Position numbers and translations under genes: made by a program. Source: an uncultured Pelagibacteraceae bacterium (GTDB taxonomy: Bacteria; Pseudomonadota; Alphaproteobacteria; Pelagibacterales; Pelagibacteraceae). Taken from it: a stretch of 55,177 nt of DNA. Each line of letters starts with the position of its first letter. Position 1 is the stretch's first letter. Shown here piece by piece: positions 54,003 to 55,177 of this stretch. The stretch is taken from assembly GCA_902515625.1 (NCBI GenBank), contig CABXVD010000004.1:1-55177 (forward strand). The letters are read 5' to 3'. The notes under the pieces are model-generated. The model did no database searches. It was given only the letters and a program-made list of their open reading frames with translations, and was not told the origin of the DNA.

Positions 54003-54497
54003 ATGTTAATTATTCTCAAAAATAAACATACTCTTCAGGTTGATGAGTTTAGTTTTAAATGCTGTATTGGAAAAAACGGTTCATCTCTCGTAAAAAAAGA
54101 AGGTGATAAAAAAACTCCTAAAGGCATTTTTAAGATTGAAAATTTATATTATAGAAAAGATAAAGTAAAAAAGCCTCTTACCACTCTAAAGTGCATAAAA
54201 ATTAAGAATAATATGGGATGGTGTGATGACGTTTATCACCCAAAAAAATACAATAAATTAATAAAAACTAGTTTTGAAATTAAACACGAAAAACTTAAAA
54301 GAACAGACGACAAATATAATCTGTTAATACCTATAAAATATAATTTTGATAAGCCTGTAATTGGACTAGGTAGTTGTATTTTTATTCATCTTACAAAAGA
54401 TTATAAACCAACTGCAGGATGCATAGGACTGAAAGAAAAAGATTTTTTAATAATGTTAAAATTAATTGATAGAAATACAAAAATTAAAATTCTCTAA
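54003..54497 (+). CDS. L,D-transpeptidase (YkuD-fold) family protein without signal peptide
   Basis: A 164-residue YkuD-domain protein. GDKKTPKGIFKIENLYY near residues 34-50 and the catalytic region CIFIHLTKD then PTAGCIGLKEKDF near 125-150 supply the His and Cys of L,D-transpeptidases. The N-terminus (MLIILKNKHTLQVDEF) is not a signal peptide or anchor. The short alphaproteobacterial YkuD forms without export signal are known but uncharacterised; function in the wall or cytosol is uncertain. Its stop interlocks with the stop of yggS in CTAA. Confidence 0.85.
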   Translation: MLIILKNKHTLQVDEFSFKCCIGKNGSSLVKKEGDKKTPKGIFKIENLYYRKDKVKKPLTTLKCIKIKNNMGWCDDVYHPKKYNKLIKTSFEIKHEKLKRTDDKYNLLIPIKYNFDKPVIGLGSCIFIHLTKDYKPTAGCIGLKEKDFLIMLKLIDRNTKIKIL

Positions 54498-55153
54498 TAA
54501 CGCTCTCCAAAAATACTAGAACCTACTCTCAAATATGAAGCATTATTAATTGCTGCTTTCATATAGTCAGATGACATTCCCATACTTAGCTCAGGTAAAT
54601 TATTTTCTTTGTTTAACTTTTTCATTTTTTCGAAGTAAATTGTAGAATCTTCATTCATAGGTGGAATACACATTAAGCCCAATATATCTAAATTAATTTC
54701 TCTACAATAAGAAATCAATGAATTTAACTCGCTTAAATTCACTCCAGATTTTTGATCTTCTTGCCCTATGTTAACCTGAATAAAAATTTTAATTTTTTTA
54801 TCTATTTTAATTTGTTCTTCTGAAATTTTTTTGGCTAACTTTTCACTATCGACAGAATGAATATAATCAAAAATTTTTACAGCAAATTTTACTTTATTGG
54901 TTTGTAATTTTCCTATCAAATGTAACTGAATATTAGGATTTGATAATTTGATTTCAGTCCATTTATCAACAGCCTCTTGCACTTTATTTTCTCCAAAATC
55001 TTTATGGCCATGATCAATTAGGGGTAAGATTTTTTCAATTTTAAAAGTCTTGGATACTGCTATTATTTTTGGTATTTTATCAATTTTATGTTCATCTAAA
55101 TAAGAATTTAATTTATTTTGAATATCAACTAAATTTTGAACAGTTTTATGCAT
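54494..55153 (-). CDS. YggS-family PLP homeostasis protein
   Basis: A 219-residue single-domain alanine-racemase-fold protein that binds pyridoxal phosphate. The PLP lysine is in IIAVSKTF near residues 29-36. It has HLIGKLQTNKVKFAV near 78-92, QVNIGQEDQKSGV near 125-137, LGLMCIPPM near 158-166 and the phosphate-binding SMGMSSDYMKAA near 188-199, ending RVGSSIFGERY. YggS proteins balance free PLP. The last 24 bases of the window upstream of its ATG hold no gene. Confidence 0.95.
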   Translation of the reverse strand: MHKTVQNLVDIQNKLNSYLDEHKIDKIPKIIAVSKTFKIEKILPLIDHGHKDFGENKVQEAVDKWTEIKLSNPNIQLHLIGKLQTNKVKFAVKIFDYIHSVDSEKLAKKISEEQIKIDKKIKIFIQVNIGQEDQKSGVNLSELNSLISYCREINLDILGLMCIPPMNEDSTIYFEKMKKLNKENNLPELSMGMSSDYMKAAINNASYLRVGSSIFGERY

Positions 55154-55177
55154 AAAAATTTGATCAATAAATATTAC

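Overview
The window is a 55 kb piece of a very AT-rich, extremely compact bacterial chromosome. Gene content and order point to a SAR11-clade alphaproteobacterium (Pelagibacter type). The main reasons are the Irr-type regulator next to fabA-fabB-fabI, the dut/coaBC/ubiB/ubiE/mutM/rpsT/dnaA block, the tsaB-fur-miaB-phoH-ybeY-lnt-metK-nusA-infB-rbfA-rpsO-pnp block, short gene products, and almost no intergenic DNA. The taxonomic call is an inference from these traits; no rRNA gene is present. I see no prophage, insertion sequence, CRISPR array or toxin-antitoxin cluster.

Layout. 1-1507: truncated long-chain acyl-CoA ligase and tRNA-Leu(CAA). 1570-5193: membrane and redox genes (YqaA/DedA, dsbB, coq7, HNH protein, carboxylesterase, HIG1-like, TlpA-like). 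5218-8665: argH, a 43-residue LptM-like lipoprotein, lysA, plsC. 8662-12663: dnaN, dnaA, a 306 bp non-coding leader with spaced repeats, rpsT, mutM. 12693-17811: ubiE-ubiB-coaBC-dut-moeB-like-SH3 as one tight operon. 17804-20743: rubrerythrin/Fe-S protein/DUF3501 operon plus irr, with Irr-box-like palindromes. 20837-23336: fabA-fabB-fabI. 23377-36318: a long leftward block for translation, RNA decay and modification, which lacks several genes usual at this place in relatives. 36266-41529: polysaccharide deacetylase, Bax-like glucosaminidase, NFU-type Fe-S carrier, trpS, murJ. 41580-47087: maeB, then BON lipoprotein, rsmI and PBP activator, then rdgB. 47124-53311: grpE-dnaK-dnaJ, dapB, nth, sugar kinase. 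53308-55153: a very small ArfA-like ribosome-rescue gene, a degenerate response-regulator-like protein, an L,D-transpeptidase-fold protein and the YggS PLP protein.

How it works together: most genes are housekeeping functions (replication start, chaperones, ubiquinone, fatty acid, lysine/arginine and envelope synthesis, translation). The less ordinary signals are the ArfA-like micro-gene; Irr-box-like sites on irr and on the rubrerythrin operon; a terminator-like hairpin squeezed into the nusA leader; a tRNA 3'-end-like hairpin between fabI and pnp; 16 bp-spaced repeats in front of dnaA; a head-to-head coding overlap of tsaB with a deacetylase; six convergent junctions with interlocked stop codons; and -10-like hexamers so close to divergent start codons that leaderless mRNAs are suggested. 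I did not find a clearly new multi-gene defence or mobile system.
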